The notes under the pieces were generated by a model. That model had not been told where the DNA came from. It saw nothing but the letters and a program-made list of their open reading frames with translations, and ran no database searches. From assembly GCA_016710935.1 (NCBI GenBank), contig JADJTY010000012.1:186001-250000 (forward strand): a DNA stretch of 64,000 bases, read 5' to 3'. This document shows positions 1 through 8,589 of this stretch, piece after piece. How positions within the stretch are numbered: position 1 is the first letter of the stretch; every line of letters starts with the position of its first letter. The position numbers and the translations under genes are program-made. The DNA comes from Chitinophagaceae bacterium. GTDB lineage: Bacteria > Bacteroidota > Bacteroidia > Chitinophagales > Chitinophagaceae.

Positions 1-321
1 CTCTGCCTTGGTACTGTTTGGAAAAACCTCTAAAAATCCTTTAAACAGATTTTCGGCATCTGCATAGCTTTCCATGTAGTAAAAACAATAAGCATCTTTA
101 TAGTACAGTTCTTCAAATTTTACTGTACCCTTAAATACAGGAAAAAGCTCTTCGTAAAGTTCCTGTGCTATTTTATACTTCCCTTTACTGAAATATTCAT
201 CAGCCATTTTCAATTTGTACTCATAATCCTTGCTCTTGGTAACCTTGTTATAATTATTGCAGGATGATACCAATACCAATAAAAATGCAGCGGCAAGAAA
301 CAATTTAAATAATCTCATCAT
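1..321 (-). CDS. bamD: BamD-like outer membrane assembly lipoprotein (partial)
   Basis: The first 107 residues of a lipoprotein are present; the gene runs off the left edge, so its C-terminus is missing. A short hydrophobic signal peptide ends in a lipobox (VLVSSC, Cys21), so the mature protein should be lipid-anchored. Residues after about 30 read as TPR-like helices (KMADEYFSKGKYKIAQELYEE, then a second pair), as in the start of BamD. BamD is the periplasmic TPR lipoprotein of the BAM complex that inserts beta-barrels into the outer membrane. Two ATG codons are adjacent (321 and 318); either could be the start. Another TPR lipoprotein cannot be excluded from this fragment. Confidence 0.72.
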   Translation of the reverse strand, partial: MMRLFKLFLAAAFLLVLVSSCNNYNKVTKSKDYEYKLKMADEYFSKGKYKIAQELYEELFPVFKGTVKFEELYYKDAYCFYYMESYADAENLFKGFLEVFPNSTKAE

Positions 322-428
322 AAAGGATTGCAAAATTAACGTAAATAACTCAAAAATGCTTTTAATAATCCGATTAATCAAAAAAGCAGCGTTAATGATT
401 TGATAAAGAGGGTTTTGACCCCAAAAAA

Positions 429-456
429 GCAGCCCCCCGATGAATCGGAGGGCTGC
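429..456 (-). terminator. Rho-independent terminator of the OmpA-like gene
   Basis: A strong GC-rich hairpin with 13-base arms (one mispair) is followed on the minus strand by six T residues. It lies 21 bases beyond the stop codon of the 478-2163 gene. Confidence 0.85.
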
Positions 457-477
457 GTTATATTAATTTAAAGTATA

Positions 478-2163
478 TTAATTACACTTGATATCTACAG
501 AATTCTTGTCACCAGCTCCAATTCCTTCACAACTGGTATTGATCCTGTCTGCACTGATCCCTTCTTTCTCGATCAGGTAGATCTTGATGGTCTCTAAGCG
601 CTTCTGGCAATTAGCCTGAGATGCTTTTGAGGTTTCAGGATAACCATTAATGGTTATAGAACAAGTTGGGTTTGCTTTAAGTTTAGCCGCAACTGTTGCC
701 AGCATATTCCTGTTATCGTTAGATAAACCGGTAGTATTGCCTTTGTATATTAACGTTGGGTAATCGCATGGGCAAACTGCAACGGGAGGAGTTGGAGGAA
801 CAGGGTTCTTGCAACACTCAGGATCCGGGCATTTACCAACACCATCAGCATTAACAGGTTGACACTCTGTTGGAGTGATCAATTGCTTATCCTTACAATC
901 CGGTACACCGTCACCATCTGTATCTCTTGTTACACCATGTGTATCAACAGGGCAACCTGCAGGTGTATTTGGCTCTCTGTCTAAATGATCGCAAACACCA
1001 TCACCGTCGGCATCATTACAATCGTTCTTAGGTATTTTAACATTGCGATGGTTACGTAACTCATCATATGCATAATCCAATGGGTTAACCCACCAAAGTG
1101 GTTCAACAGCCCTTCCACCCAGGTTAACATTTAAACCGATAGAAAGATAATTATAAGAATCAAAATCCGGGGTCAGCACCGCATCACCCAAAGCGTGTTC
1201 CTGCCAGCGTTGACCGTCTAACAGATCAGTTTTTACAAAAGTTACCCTGTCTTCAATAGCCAGGTTTACTCTTTTACCCAGCCTGAAAGCAACGCCCATA
1301 ATAGCAGTACCTGAAGGTTTCAGGGTTTTGTCACCCAGGATCGGCCTGCGGTAATTTTCATTATCAGCGTTTGTTTCGTAAGTCTTATCCATACCCGCTT
1401 TCAGATCTTTTAGGATCTCTTTACGCTGTTTGTAGGTGCCTGCACCGTATTTTGCAAAAACATTATCATACAAAGCTGTATAATTATTCCCTGCCGCATC
1501 TAAAGAGTTTATTTTTGTCTGGAAAGCCGTTACACCTAAACCAACTCCACCATATACTACAAAGCCGGTTTTTTGTTTGTGAAAACGAACATTATTTAAG
1601 GTGAAAATACCTTGTATGCCCAGATCCTGCAACCTTGTTTGATAATTGTAGTAAACCTGATCCCCGGTTGGCCTTACATTACCATCGCGGTCTGTAAAGA
1701 TAACATTACCATTACCTAAGGCATTGGGAAGTGCATCGGGAGAAAAATAGCGTTGACCAACGGTAGCTATATTCCTGTTCCAGGCTGGATTTTTATTAAA
1801 ATTCTCTGAAGACAGATAATTCTGTCCCTGGCCTATGGCATTCAGATACTGAACACGAACAGAAAATACATATCCAAAAGCTTTGCGGATATGCGCTTCA
1901 AAATTGGGGAATGTAAAAGGAGTAACCGAAACATCACTGCTTATTGTGAACATGCCAATAGATGCACCGATCTCCCACATATTTCGTGGTTTTGCAGGAA
2001 AATTATATGAGCCTTCCCAGAAGCGATTTTGCTGGTTCATCTTTTTCTTGGATATTACCGAAGAATCGTAGACACTTCCTGCCCCCCCAACCTGTGCACT
2101 GGCACCGATTGAAAGCAGTAGAAATAATACCCCGAATAAGAATTTGTAATTTTTGCTTACCAT
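478..2163 (-). CDS. OmpA-family outer membrane protein with calcium-type DxDGDG repeats
   Basis: This 561-residue envelope protein starts with a cleavable signal peptide ending near ASAQ. Residues about 30-370 look like an outer-membrane beta-barrel. Residues about 382-435 contain thrombospondin-type-3-like acidic repeats (DADGDGVCD, DTDGDGVPD) that usually bind calcium. A Cys/Pro-rich linker (CPDPECC, PVPPTPP) follows, then an OmpA-C-like domain (about 465-561). That last domain is divergent: the usual GHTD peptidoglycan-binding motif reads GYPE, although the following helix keeps an Arg (KRLETIKIYL). Family role: linking outer membrane and cell wall. The gene stands alone, with its own promoter and terminator. 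Confidence 0.85.
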   Translation of the reverse strand: MVSKNYKFLFGVLFLLLSIGASAQVGGAGSVYDSSVISKKKMNQQNRFWEGSYNFPAKPRNMWEIGASIGMFTISSDVSVTPFTFPNFEAHIRKAFGYVFSVRVQYLNAIGQGQNYLSSENFNKNPAWNRNIATVGQRYFSPDALPNALGNGNVIFTDRDGNVRPTGDQVYYNYQTRLQDLGIQGIFTLNNVRFHKQKTGFVVYGGVGLGVTAFQTKINSLDAAGNNYTALYDNVFAKYGAGTYKQRKEILKDLKAGMDKTYETNADNENYRRPILGDKTLKPSGTAIMGVAFRLGKRVNLAIEDRVTFVKTDLLDGQRWQEHALGDAVLTPDFDSYNYLSIGLNVNLGGRAVEPLWWVNPLDYAYDELRNHRNVKIPKNDCNDADGDGVCDHLDREPNTPAGCPVDTHGVTRDTDGDGVPDCKDKQLITPTECQPVNADGVGKCPDPECCKNPVPPTPPVAVCPCDYPTLIYKGNTTGLSNDNRNMLATVAAKLKANPTCSITINGYPETSKASQANCQKRLETIKIYLIEKEGISADRINTSCEGIGAGDKNSVDIKCN

Positions 2164-2211
2164 AATTTGTTAATTAATGAAATTTTCAATACGTATTTGT
2201 TAATATTACAG

Positions 2212-2242
2212 CAAAAATATCACATACGGCCTAATTATCAAA
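2212..2242 (-). promoter_or_regulatory. Bacteroidota promoter of the OmpA-like gene
   Basis: On the minus strand there is TTTG (2239-2242), 19 bases, then TATTTTTG (2212-2219), an exact fit to TTTG-N19-TAnnTTTG. The predicted transcript start is about 2208, giving a leader of about 45 nt before the ATG at 2163. Confidence 0.7.
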
Positions 2243-2370
2243 GTAATTTTACTATTTATATTGACAATAGGTGTTTTTTTACCATAATTCATTGTGAAGA
2301 CACGGATATTAGTACTTTCGTTGCATTTACTACAAAATACTTTGGCAGTGATGATACTCACTTTTAATAT

Positions 2371-2468
2371 ATGGATTTCATTAATAAAATAATAGGACCC
2401 GAACTAAAACTGTTTGAAAAAAGTTTGCTGATGCGGTTAAAAGTGAAACGCTTTTACTGGATACGATC
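2371..2468 (+). other. Out-of-frame N-terminal segment of the polyprenyl synthetase
   Basis: From ATG 2371 the frame reads MDFINKIIGPELKLFEK, a typical start for Bacteroidota polyprenyl synthetases. It then leaves frame at a run of six A (2417-2422). A seventh A would join it seamlessly to FADAVKSETLLLDTIMKY and the downstream ORF. This is either a one-base deletion, a sequencing error in a homopolymer, or less likely a slippage site. Confidence 0.75.
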
Positions 2469-3332
2469 ATGAAATACATCATCAAACGCAAGGGAAAGCA
2501 ACTGAGGCCCATGTTTGTTTTATTAAGTGCCAAACTACATGGCGATATAAACGAAAGTACCTACCGGGCTGCTGCCCTGGTTGAACTTTTACATACGGCC
2601 ACCCTGGTGCACGATGATGTGGTTGATGACTCACTCGAACGCCGTAGTTTCTTTTCAATTAATGCTTTGTGGAATAAAAAGATTGCTGTGCTGGTTGGCG
2701 ATTACCTGCTATCCAAAGGATTATTACTGGCAACTTCCAATAACGATTTCAGGCATTTACACATCCTGTCGGATGCGGTAAAGCAAATGAGCGAAGGCGA
2801 ATTATTGCAACTTCAAAAAACCAGGAAGCTAAATCTTGATGAGGATATTTATTTTGAAATAATCCGAAACAAAACTGCATCCTTGCTATCTTCAGCCTGT
2901 GCCGTTGGGGCTTACAGCACCAGTAAAGATGAAGCTATTACTGCAGCCATGAAACTTTTTGGCGAGAAAGTGGGCATCGCATTTCAAATAAAAGACGACC
3001 TCTTTGATTATGGAAATGAAGATATTGGTAAGCCTACCGGCAATGACATCAAAGAAAAAAAATTAACCCTGCCGCTTATCTATACTTTAAATAATGTGGA
3101 TGCCACGCTGAAAAGAAAAATTATCTATATCATCAAAAATGAAAACAAGGACACCAAAAAAGTGAAGTTTATCATTGATGCTGTAACGGATGCAGGAGGA
3201 ATAAAATATGCATCGGATAAAATGAATTTATATCGTGATGAGGCACTTGAAATTTTAAACGGTTTTCCGGAAAACCCCGTAAAAGCCGTGCTGGAGGAAT
3301 TGGTGCGTTACACTACCGACAGGAAATATTAA
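2469..3332 (+). CDS. Polyprenyl (octaprenyl-type) diphosphate synthase, 5' end frameshifted
   Basis: Trans-isoprenyl diphosphate synthase that extends an allylic diphosphate with isopentenyl units, probably for the menaquinone side chain. Both aspartate motifs are present: D49-D-x-x-D53 (HDDVVDDS) and D176-D-x-x-D180 (KDDLFDYGNEDIGKP). The KGKQLRP motif that contacts diphosphate is at residues 8-14. The open frame gives 287 residues from ATG 2469; the family is usually about 320-325. The missing ~33 residues are encoded just upstream in another frame (2371-2468). The first 2 bases after its stop lead into recJ, so the two are probably co-transcribed. Short-chain specificity is possible; chain length cannot be read here. 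Confidence 0.85.
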   Translation: MKYIIKRKGKQLRPMFVLLSAKLHGDINESTYRAAALVELLHTATLVHDDVVDDSLERRSFFSINALWNKKIAVLVGDYLLSKGLLLATSNNDFRHLHILSDAVKQMSEGELLQLQKTRKLNLDEDIYFEIIRNKTASLLSSACAVGAYSTSKDEAITAAMKLFGEKVGIAFQIKDDLFDYGNEDIGKPTGNDIKEKKLTLPLIYTLNNVDATLKRKIIYIIKNENKDTKKVKFIIDAVTDAGGIKYASDKMNLYRDEALEILNGFPENPVKAVLEELVRYTTDRKY

Positions 3333-3333
3333 C

Positions 3334-5034
3334 ATGAACAAAAGATGGAAAATATTACAGGCTGATACCGGTAAAGCTGCTGTTTTACAGGAATCGCTTA
3401 AAATTAACCCTGCCCTATGCCATATACTGGCAACGCGGGGCTTTGATAGTTTTGATAAAGCCAAACAATACTTCCGGCCACAGTTAACTGACCTGCACGA
3501 TCCCAGGCTGATGAAGGATATGGATAAAGCAGTACAACACATCCTTAGTGCATGCTCAAAAAAAGAAAAAATACTGGTTTTTGGCGATTATGATGTGGAT
3601 GGTACTACCTCGGTTGCCTGCATGTATAAATTCCTTTGCAAAATTTATGACCCGGCATTGCTTGATTTTTATATTCCCCACCGATACCGTGAAGGTTACG
3701 GTGTAAGTAAAATGGGAATTGATTTTGCCAAAGAAAATAATTTTTCGCTCATCATTTCTTTAGACTGTGGTATTAAATCCGTTGATCTGATCTCCTACGC
3801 AAAAGATATCGGTATTGATTTTATTATATGCGATCATCACCTGCCCGATGAAGAAATTCCGCCGGCTGTTGCCATCCTCAATCCCAAACAAAAAGATTGC
3901 AATTATCCTTATAAAGAACTTTGCGGATGCGGCGTTGGTTTTAAGTTGATCACAGCGCTGGCTACAGAACTCAACATTGATGAAGAACACTATCACTGTT
4001 ACCTGGATTTAGTTGCCACAGCCATTGCAGCAGATATTGTACCCATGACCGGTGAGAACAGGATACTCGCCTATTATGGACTGGAAAAAATAAACAGCAA
4101 CCCAAATCCTGGTATAAAAGCATTGATATTTTTAGGCGGCATTCAAACAAAGTTGTCCATCAACAATGTAGTGTTTGTAATTGCGCCCAGGATAAATGCA
4201 GCCGGCCGCATGGATGATGCAAAAAAAGCAGTACAGTTATTTATTGAAGATGATTACAATCATGCGTTGGCTTTTGCCGAAATGCTGCACAGTGATAATA
4301 CAGACCGCAAAGAAGCCGACAGCAGTATTACCGCTGAAGCTTTGGCAATAATCAATGAAGACGTTAGCCTGCAAAATAAAAAAACGACTGTTGTTTTCAG
4401 AGATCACTGGCATAAAGGTGTGGTGGGAATTGTTGCCAGCAGGCTTATCGAAACTTATTTTCGTCCAACCGTTGTGCTTACCGAAAGCGGTGGCATTGCA
4501 ACAGGCAGCGCCCGGAGTGTACCAGGCTTTAATTTATACGAAGCCATACATGCCTGCCGGGAATACCTGTTAGGTTATGGCGGACATTTTGCAGCCGCAG
4601 GGCTTTCGCTGCTGCCAGAGCATGTAGAGGCCTTTGCCCGTAAATTCGAAGAAACGGTTGCTGCCACCATTCCGGAGCATTTGCTGATACCCGAAATTAT
4701 CATTGATTCCGAAATTACATTTGCCGATCTTACACAAAATTTTTATAACATCCTTAGCCAGATGGAACCCTTTGGACCAGAAAACATGCGGCCTGTTTTT
4801 GTTGCAAAAAATGTTTTGGATACCGGTTACTCTAAAATTGTAAAAGAACAACACCTGCGTTTTGTAGTTAAGCAGGATAAAATTTCCATTACCGGAATTG
4901 GTTTTAACCTGGCCGAAAAATTTGAATTGCTGAAAAAACCGGTGGACATTGTTTTTACATTAGATGAAAACGAATGGAACGGCAATGTAAGTTTACAATT
5001 AAAAGTGATTGACCTGCGGAGCAGCGAAACATGA
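3334..5034 (+). CDS. recJ: Single-stranded-DNA-specific exonuclease RecJ
   Basis: A 566-residue 5'-3' ssDNA exonuclease of the DHH superfamily, used in recombinational and mismatch repair. Motif I is D85-Y-D87-V-D89-GTTS; the DHH motif is at residues 167-169 (CDHHLPDEE). The DHHA1 domain has the substrate-binding GSARSVPGFNL and GYGGHFAAAG segments near residues 390-430. A C-terminal OB-like domain begins around PFGPENMRPVF. The metal ligands look intact and the length is normal. It starts 1 base after the polyprenyl synthetase stop and overlaps the methyltransferase start by 4 bases (ATGA), so the three form one transcription unit. Confidence 0.95.
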   Translation: MNKRWKILQADTGKAAVLQESLKINPALCHILATRGFDSFDKAKQYFRPQLTDLHDPRLMKDMDKAVQHILSACSKKEKILVFGDYDVDGTTSVACMYKFLCKIYDPALLDFYIPHRYREGYGVSKMGIDFAKENNFSLIISLDCGIKSVDLISYAKDIGIDFIICDHHLPDEEIPPAVAILNPKQKDCNYPYKELCGCGVGFKLITALATELNIDEEHYHCYLDLVATAIAADIVPMTGENRILAYYGLEKINSNPNPGIKALIFLGGIQTKLSINNVVFVIAPRINAAGRMDDAKKAVQLFIEDDYNHALAFAEMLHSDNTDRKEADSSITAEALAIINEDVSLQNKKTTVVFRDHWHKGVVGIVASRLIETYFRPTVVLTESGGIATGSARSVPGFNLYEAIHACREYLLGYGGHFAAAGLSLLPEHVEAFARKFEETVAATIPEHLLIPEIIIDSEITFADLTQNFYNILSQMEPFGPENMRPVFVAKNVLDTGYSKIVKEQHLRFVVKQDKISITGIGFNLAEKFELLKKPVDIVFTLDENEWNGNVSLQLKVIDLRSSET

Positions 5035-5720
5035 AATTCTTCAGCTACATAAAATATTTTTATTTCCTCTTTATTAACTGGGATGCAAAAATTGCCTGGT
5101 ATATGATCAGGCAGGAAATTAATGGCGAAAAAAAATACGGCATCAATACAACCGGGGCCGATGAGTTACATACATTAGAAGAACAGGGTATAGACATTTC
5201 ACATGCTACTATCTACATGCCGGTAAGTTATTCGTTGCTGGAAGAGATCTTTGACCAGTTACCCGCAACCATACACAATCCTGCCTTGCCGGCAGGCAGG
5301 CATTTCTTAGATATGGGAAGTGGTAAAGGCAGGGCACTGTGTATTGCGGCCCACAAAGGTTTTAATCAGGTAACAGGTTTGGATTTTTCAAAAGCCCTTT
5401 GCACCGCAGCAACAGAAAACCTTACCAAAACAAAGCAACAAATCCCAACATTCAACTTTAAAGTCATTAACAACGACGCGTTTTATTTTGAGATACCTGA
5501 TGATGTGGATTGCATTTTTTTCTTCAACCCCTTTGATGAAATTATTATGAGTGCAGTGGTAAATAATATTTTCACCAGTTTACAAAGCAACCCACGGAAG
5601 ATGAACATCATTTATGTAAACCCACTGCATAAAGAACTGTTTTTAAAAGCAGGCTTTACTGAAACATGGCACAGTAAAAAGATGAAATATCTCGAAGCAT
5701 CTATTCTTGAAATCACTTAG
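5031..5720 (+). CDS. Class I SAM-dependent methyltransferase
   Basis: A 229-residue Rossmann-fold methyltransferase. The SAM-binding motif I is DMGSGKG at residues 94-100, and an acidic residue of motif II follows (TGLDFS). A later CIFFFNPFDE segment resembles motif IV (NPP-like). The substrate is unknown; the family includes small-molecule and protein methyltransferases. Residues 84-90 (PALPAGR) are encoded by a GC-rich palindrome (5280-5300) similar to one between rpsG and rpsL, so this loop looks like a repeat inserted in frame. Translation is coupled to recJ through an ATGA overlap. The stop TAG begins a TAGGTGTCAGG motif. Confidence 0.82.
   Translation: MKFFSYIKYFYFLFINWDAKIAWYMIRQEINGEKKYGINTTGADELHTLEEQGIDISHATIYMPVSYSLLEEIFDQLPATIHNPALPAGRHFLDMGSGKGRALCIAAHKGFNQVTGLDFSKALCTAATENLTKTKQQIPTFNFKVINNDAFYFEIPDDVDCIFFFNPFDEIIMSAVVNNIFTSLQSNPRKMNIIYVNPLHKELFLKAGFTETWHSKKMKYLEASILEIT
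5280..5300. repeat. GC-rich palindromic repeat inside the methyltransferase
   Basis: The palindrome has arms CCTGCCT and AGGCAGG around TGCCGGC. It closely matches the repeat at 22864-22883 and stays in frame, encoding PALPAGR. Confidence 0.7.
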
Positions 5721-5814
5721 GTGTCAGGCCACTACCAACGCCCTTAAATTTTAAAAGCATTTAGAAATACTAAATGCTTTTAAAATAAAAAATCTGCTTA
5801 GTGGCCAGACACCT
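5719..5814. repeat. Nested inverted repeat, likely bidirectional terminator
   Basis: Outer arms AGGTGTCAGGCCACTA (5719-5734) and its inverted copy (5799-5814) match at 15 of 16 bases. Inside is a perfect 16-bp A/T-rich inverted repeat (5749-5764 and 5770-5785) with a 5-base loop. It separates the convergent methyltransferase and htpG genes. Each outer arm touches a stop codon, so the element contributes the TAG end of both genes. Confidence 0.85.
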
Positions 5815-7714
5815 ACCCCATCAACTCCACACTCCTGTTTATAAAACTGGTTAAACTGTTTCCTTTTAATAATCCCTGCGATAACAAAGCCAGGTCGGCT
5901 AAATTATGCACCAGTTTTTCCTGCTTTTCTTTTGCTGCTTCGGCCAATACTGTTTTATAAATAGCATGATTACCATTTACTGTAAGTGTAACCTCATCGG
6001 GCATGTTTGCATAAAACGCTCCCATACCGCCCTGCATGGCAGCCATGTCTTTCATACGGCGCATAAACTCGGGCCTGGTAGCAACAACCGGTGGTGCATC
6101 GGCACTTAATCCCTTCACTTCTACAGATACATTTATTTCCGGATTTTTTACAGCAAAAAGTTCTTTTAGTTTTCCCTCATCGTCCTTACTCAACACACTG
6201 TCACCACCTTCCTGCTTATCAATCAAATTATCTACAATATCACTGTCAACCCTTACAAACTGCACGTTCTCCCATTTCATTTCCATCTGGTTCAGGAAAC
6301 CATTGTCTATGATCGTTTCCAGTTTAACCACAATGTAACCTTTGGCTGCGGCCTGCTGTATATAAGCATCCTGCTGCACGGGATTGGTGGTATAAAGAAT
6401 TACCAGTTTACCATCTTTATTTTTTTGCAGGGTTTCTGATGCCAATCTATATTCTTCTAAAGTATAGAATTGTCCTGCATTATCAGAGTCTTCAGACACC
6501 CCTCCCTTGGAGGGGCTTGGGGAGGCCTGCAGAATATGAAATTTATTCGCCTTTTCTAAAAACTTATCATCGGTCATCATACCGTACTTAACAAACAGGC
6601 CAAGACTCTCCCACTTTTCTTCAAACTGCTTGCGCTCGTTCTTAAATATCTCTTCCAGTTTATCAGCAACTTTTTTTGTGATGTGGCTGTTTATCTTCCG
6701 CACGTTCGGATCGCCCTGTAAATAACTGCGACTAACGTTCAGCGGTATATCCGGACTGTCAATCACCCCATGCATCAGCATTAAGAACTCCGGTACAATA
6801 TCTTTAACCTCATCGGTTACAAAAACCTGGTTGCTGTATAACTGAATTTTATCTTTCTGTATCTCGTAGCTCTGCTTGATCTTCGGGAAATATAAAATAC
6901 CGGTAAGATTAAATGGATAATCCACATTTAAATGGATCCAGAACAATGGCGTTTCACTAAAAGGATACAATTCCTTGTAAAAATTTTTATAATCTTCATC
7001 AGTCAGCTCATTTGGCTTTTTGGTCCAGGCAGGTGCTGTATTGTTAAGCTGTTTTTCAGCTTCTTCTTTACCATCCTTGTCTTTTTCCTTTGCTTCGCCA
7101 TCATGAAAATAAATGGGTATAGGCAGGAAGCGACAGAATTTTTCGAGTATACTCTTTACCTTGTAAGCATCTAAAAACTCCTGGCTTTCTTCATTCAAAT
7201 GCAAAACAATATCGGTACCCCGACTCTCTTTCTCTGTTTCTTCCAGCGTAAACTCCGGGCTGCCATCGCATTCCCATCTTACAGCCTTACTGCCTTCTTT
7301 AAAACTTTTTGAAAAAACCTCCACCTTGTCACTTACCATAAAAGAGCTGTAAAAACCAAGCCCAAAATGACCGATTATATTCGCTTCATTTTGCCCCTTG
7401 TATTTTTCCAGAAACTCTTCTGCCCCGCTAAATGCCACCTGGTTCAGGTATTTATCTATCTCTTCCTCAGTCATACCAATTCCGGTGTCCGAAATGGTCA
7501 ATGTTTTTTTCTCTTTGTCGATCTTAATATCAATTCTCAGATCGCCCAGTTCGCCTTTGGCCTCGCCTATCGATGAAAGCGTCTTCAGCTTCTGGTTGGC
7601 ATCAACGGCATTACTTACCAGCTCACGTATAAAAATGTCATGTTCGCTGTATAAAAATTTCTTAATAATGGGGAAAATGTTCTCCGTTTGTACACGTATA
7701 CTTCCTTTTTGCAT
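5813..7714 (-). CDS. htpG: Molecular chaperone HtpG (Hsp90)
   Basis: ATP-dependent cytosolic Hsp90 chaperone, 633 residues. The N-terminal GHKL ATPase shows ELVSNAVDANQK with the catalytic Glu and metal-binding Asn, DTGIGM, and GHFGLGFYSSFMV. The middle domain carries SPEFTLEE and SRSYLQGD; the C-terminal dimerisation domain ends the protein. A stretch near residues 397-408 (ASPSPSKGGVSED) is not typical of HtpG. It is encoded by a G/C-rich repeat (6498-6528), so it is probably an in-frame repeat insertion in the surface loop before YTLEEYR. The start at 7714 matches the family N-terminus (MQKGSIRVQTENIFP). Confidence 0.96.
   Translation of the reverse strand: MQKGSIRVQTENIFPIIKKFLYSEHDIFIRELVSNAVDANQKLKTLSSIGEAKGELGDLRIDIKIDKEKKTLTISDTGIGMTEEEIDKYLNQVAFSGAEEFLEKYKGQNEANIIGHFGLGFYSSFMVSDKVEVFSKSFKEGSKAVRWECDGSPEFTLEETEKESRGTDIVLHLNEESQEFLDAYKVKSILEKFCRFLPIPIYFHDGEAKEKDKDGKEEAEKQLNNTAPAWTKKPNELTDEDYKNFYKELYPFSETPLFWIHLNVDYPFNLTGILYFPKIKQSYEIQKDKIQLYSNQVFVTDEVKDIVPEFLMLMHGVIDSPDIPLNVSRSYLQGDPNVRKINSHITKKVADKLEEIFKNERKQFEEKWESLGLFVKYGMMTDDKFLEKANKFHILQASPSPSKGGVSEDSDNAGQFYTLEEYRLASETLQKNKDGKLVILYTTNPVQQDAYIQQAAAKGYIVVKLETIIDNGFLNQMEMKWENVQFVRVDSDIVDNLIDKQEGGDSVLSKDDEGKLKELFAVKNPEINVSVEVKGLSADAPPVVATRPEFMRRMKDMAAMQGGMGAFYANMPDEVTLTVNGNHAIYKTVLAEAAKEKQEKLVHNLADLALLSQGLLKGNSLTSFINRSVELMG
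6498..6528. repeat. GC-rich repeat inserted in htpG coding sequence
   Basis: The stretch consists of C-runs and G-runs of a degenerate palindrome (ACCCCTCCCTTGGAGGGG, then CTTGGGGAGGC). It encodes the non-conserved SPSPSKGG loop. Related C-run/G-run sequences occur in queE and in the 53.3 kb hydrolase. Confidence 0.6.
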
Positions 7715-7740
7715 GGTTTTTTAGTTTGGTTAGGGTGGTG

Positions 7741-7748
7741 CAAACTTA
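7741..7748 (-). promoter_or_regulatory. -7 box of htpG promoter
   Basis: TAAGTTTG on the minus strand matches TAnnTTTG exactly and lies 27 bases before the htpG ATG. No clear TTG sits 19 bases further upstream. No CIRCE-type inverted repeat was seen. Confidence 0.5.
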
Positions 7749-7915
7749 GTACCAATTGATGTTTGCTGTCAGGATGGCATTATTGCGGAACTGGTTATTA
7801 ATTATTACAATTAATTGCCACGAATTAACATGGATATGATATATCGAGACTCATGTAAATTAGCATATTACAGGGCATTTCTTTTTACTAATATAACATG
7901 ACTGAATCATAGGAC

Positions 7916-8383
7916 TCAGCACTTTGCCTTTATTTTATAGCGCAACCTGAAAATGAGTTCCCCATCATCGAGTTCAAGATATTTACCAGCTTCATTCCAG
8001 GTCATTGTATATTTTGCAGTTAGTTTATCTGCTCCATCATGAACCAAAATCAATTGATTACCCTCAACAGTATATGTTCCCATTTGCCCCATACCATTAC
8101 TTTCCGTATGAGCTTCCCATCTACCAGATTCACAGAAAAGGTATTCTGGAAAGACAAATAAATCACCCTTCGACTCATCTCCTTTTGAATATATTTTAAG
8201 AAGATCCCAACTTGTTCCAATGATTTCCGGCAACGAAGTATTAACTGAAGTTTTTGAAACCGGTTCATCATCAGCTGCATCTGTTACCTCATGTTGTTTC
8301 GCCGTTTCGTTGCAGGAAATAGAGAAAAGGAGCAGTATAAAAATAAAATACTGTTGGGTAGCTTTGAATAGGAAGCTTTTCAT
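7916..8383 (-). CDS. Small lipoprotein with lipocalin-like domain
   Basis: A 155-residue protein with a lipoprotein signal peptide (FSISC, Cys24), so it is probably anchored in the outer or inner membrane. A polar linker rich in acidic residues follows. Residues about 52-155 read as a small beta-barrel: GTSWDLLKIYSKGD, then GRWEAHTESNGMGQMGTYTVEGNQLIL. This resembles the lipocalin-like domains common in Bacteroidota lipoproteins. No ligand or function is evident. It stands alone between htpG and the large T9SS gene. Confidence 0.65.
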   Translation of the reverse strand: MKSFLFKATQQYFIFILLLFSISCNETAKQHEVTDAADDEPVSKTSVNTSLPEIIGTSWDLLKIYSKGDESKGDLFVFPEYLFCESGRWEAHTESNGMGQMGTYTVEGNQLILVHDGADKLTAKYTMTWNEAGKYLELDDGELIFRLRYKIKAKC

Positions 8384-8539
8384 TTGATATAGTTTTAAAG
8401 TATAGATGTTCGCTGCTTACAAATACTTGCACAGGTAAATTATACCTTAATTAATTGTAAAGGAGATTTATTTCAAAATGACCCTCTTCCCTATCTGTTC
8501 AGCGTTAATTTATTGTGTTTGTAATAGCTGCAGAAAAAC

Positions 8540-8565
8540 AAAGGCCCCCAAAATTGGGAGCCTTT
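8540..8565 (-). terminator. Rho-independent terminator of the giant T9SS gene
   Basis: The hairpin AAAGGCCCCCAA/TTGGGAGCCTTT is followed by GTTTTTC on the minus strand. It lies 25 bases beyond the stop of the 8590-12735 gene. Confidence 0.8.
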
Positions 8566-8589
8566 ATGTAAAATTATTTGTCTCTGCTT

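Noticed and set aside
2417..2422. Programmed -1 frameshift of the A-AAA-AAG type in the polyprenyl synthetase
   Set aside because: The heptamer is not in the right phase for a tandem slip, and a missing A in a homopolymer is simpler. It is kept only as an open alternative.
7398..7724. 108-residue + strand ORF and other ORFs opposite htpG
   Set aside because: They are reverse-frame shadows of the conserved Hsp90 coding sequence.
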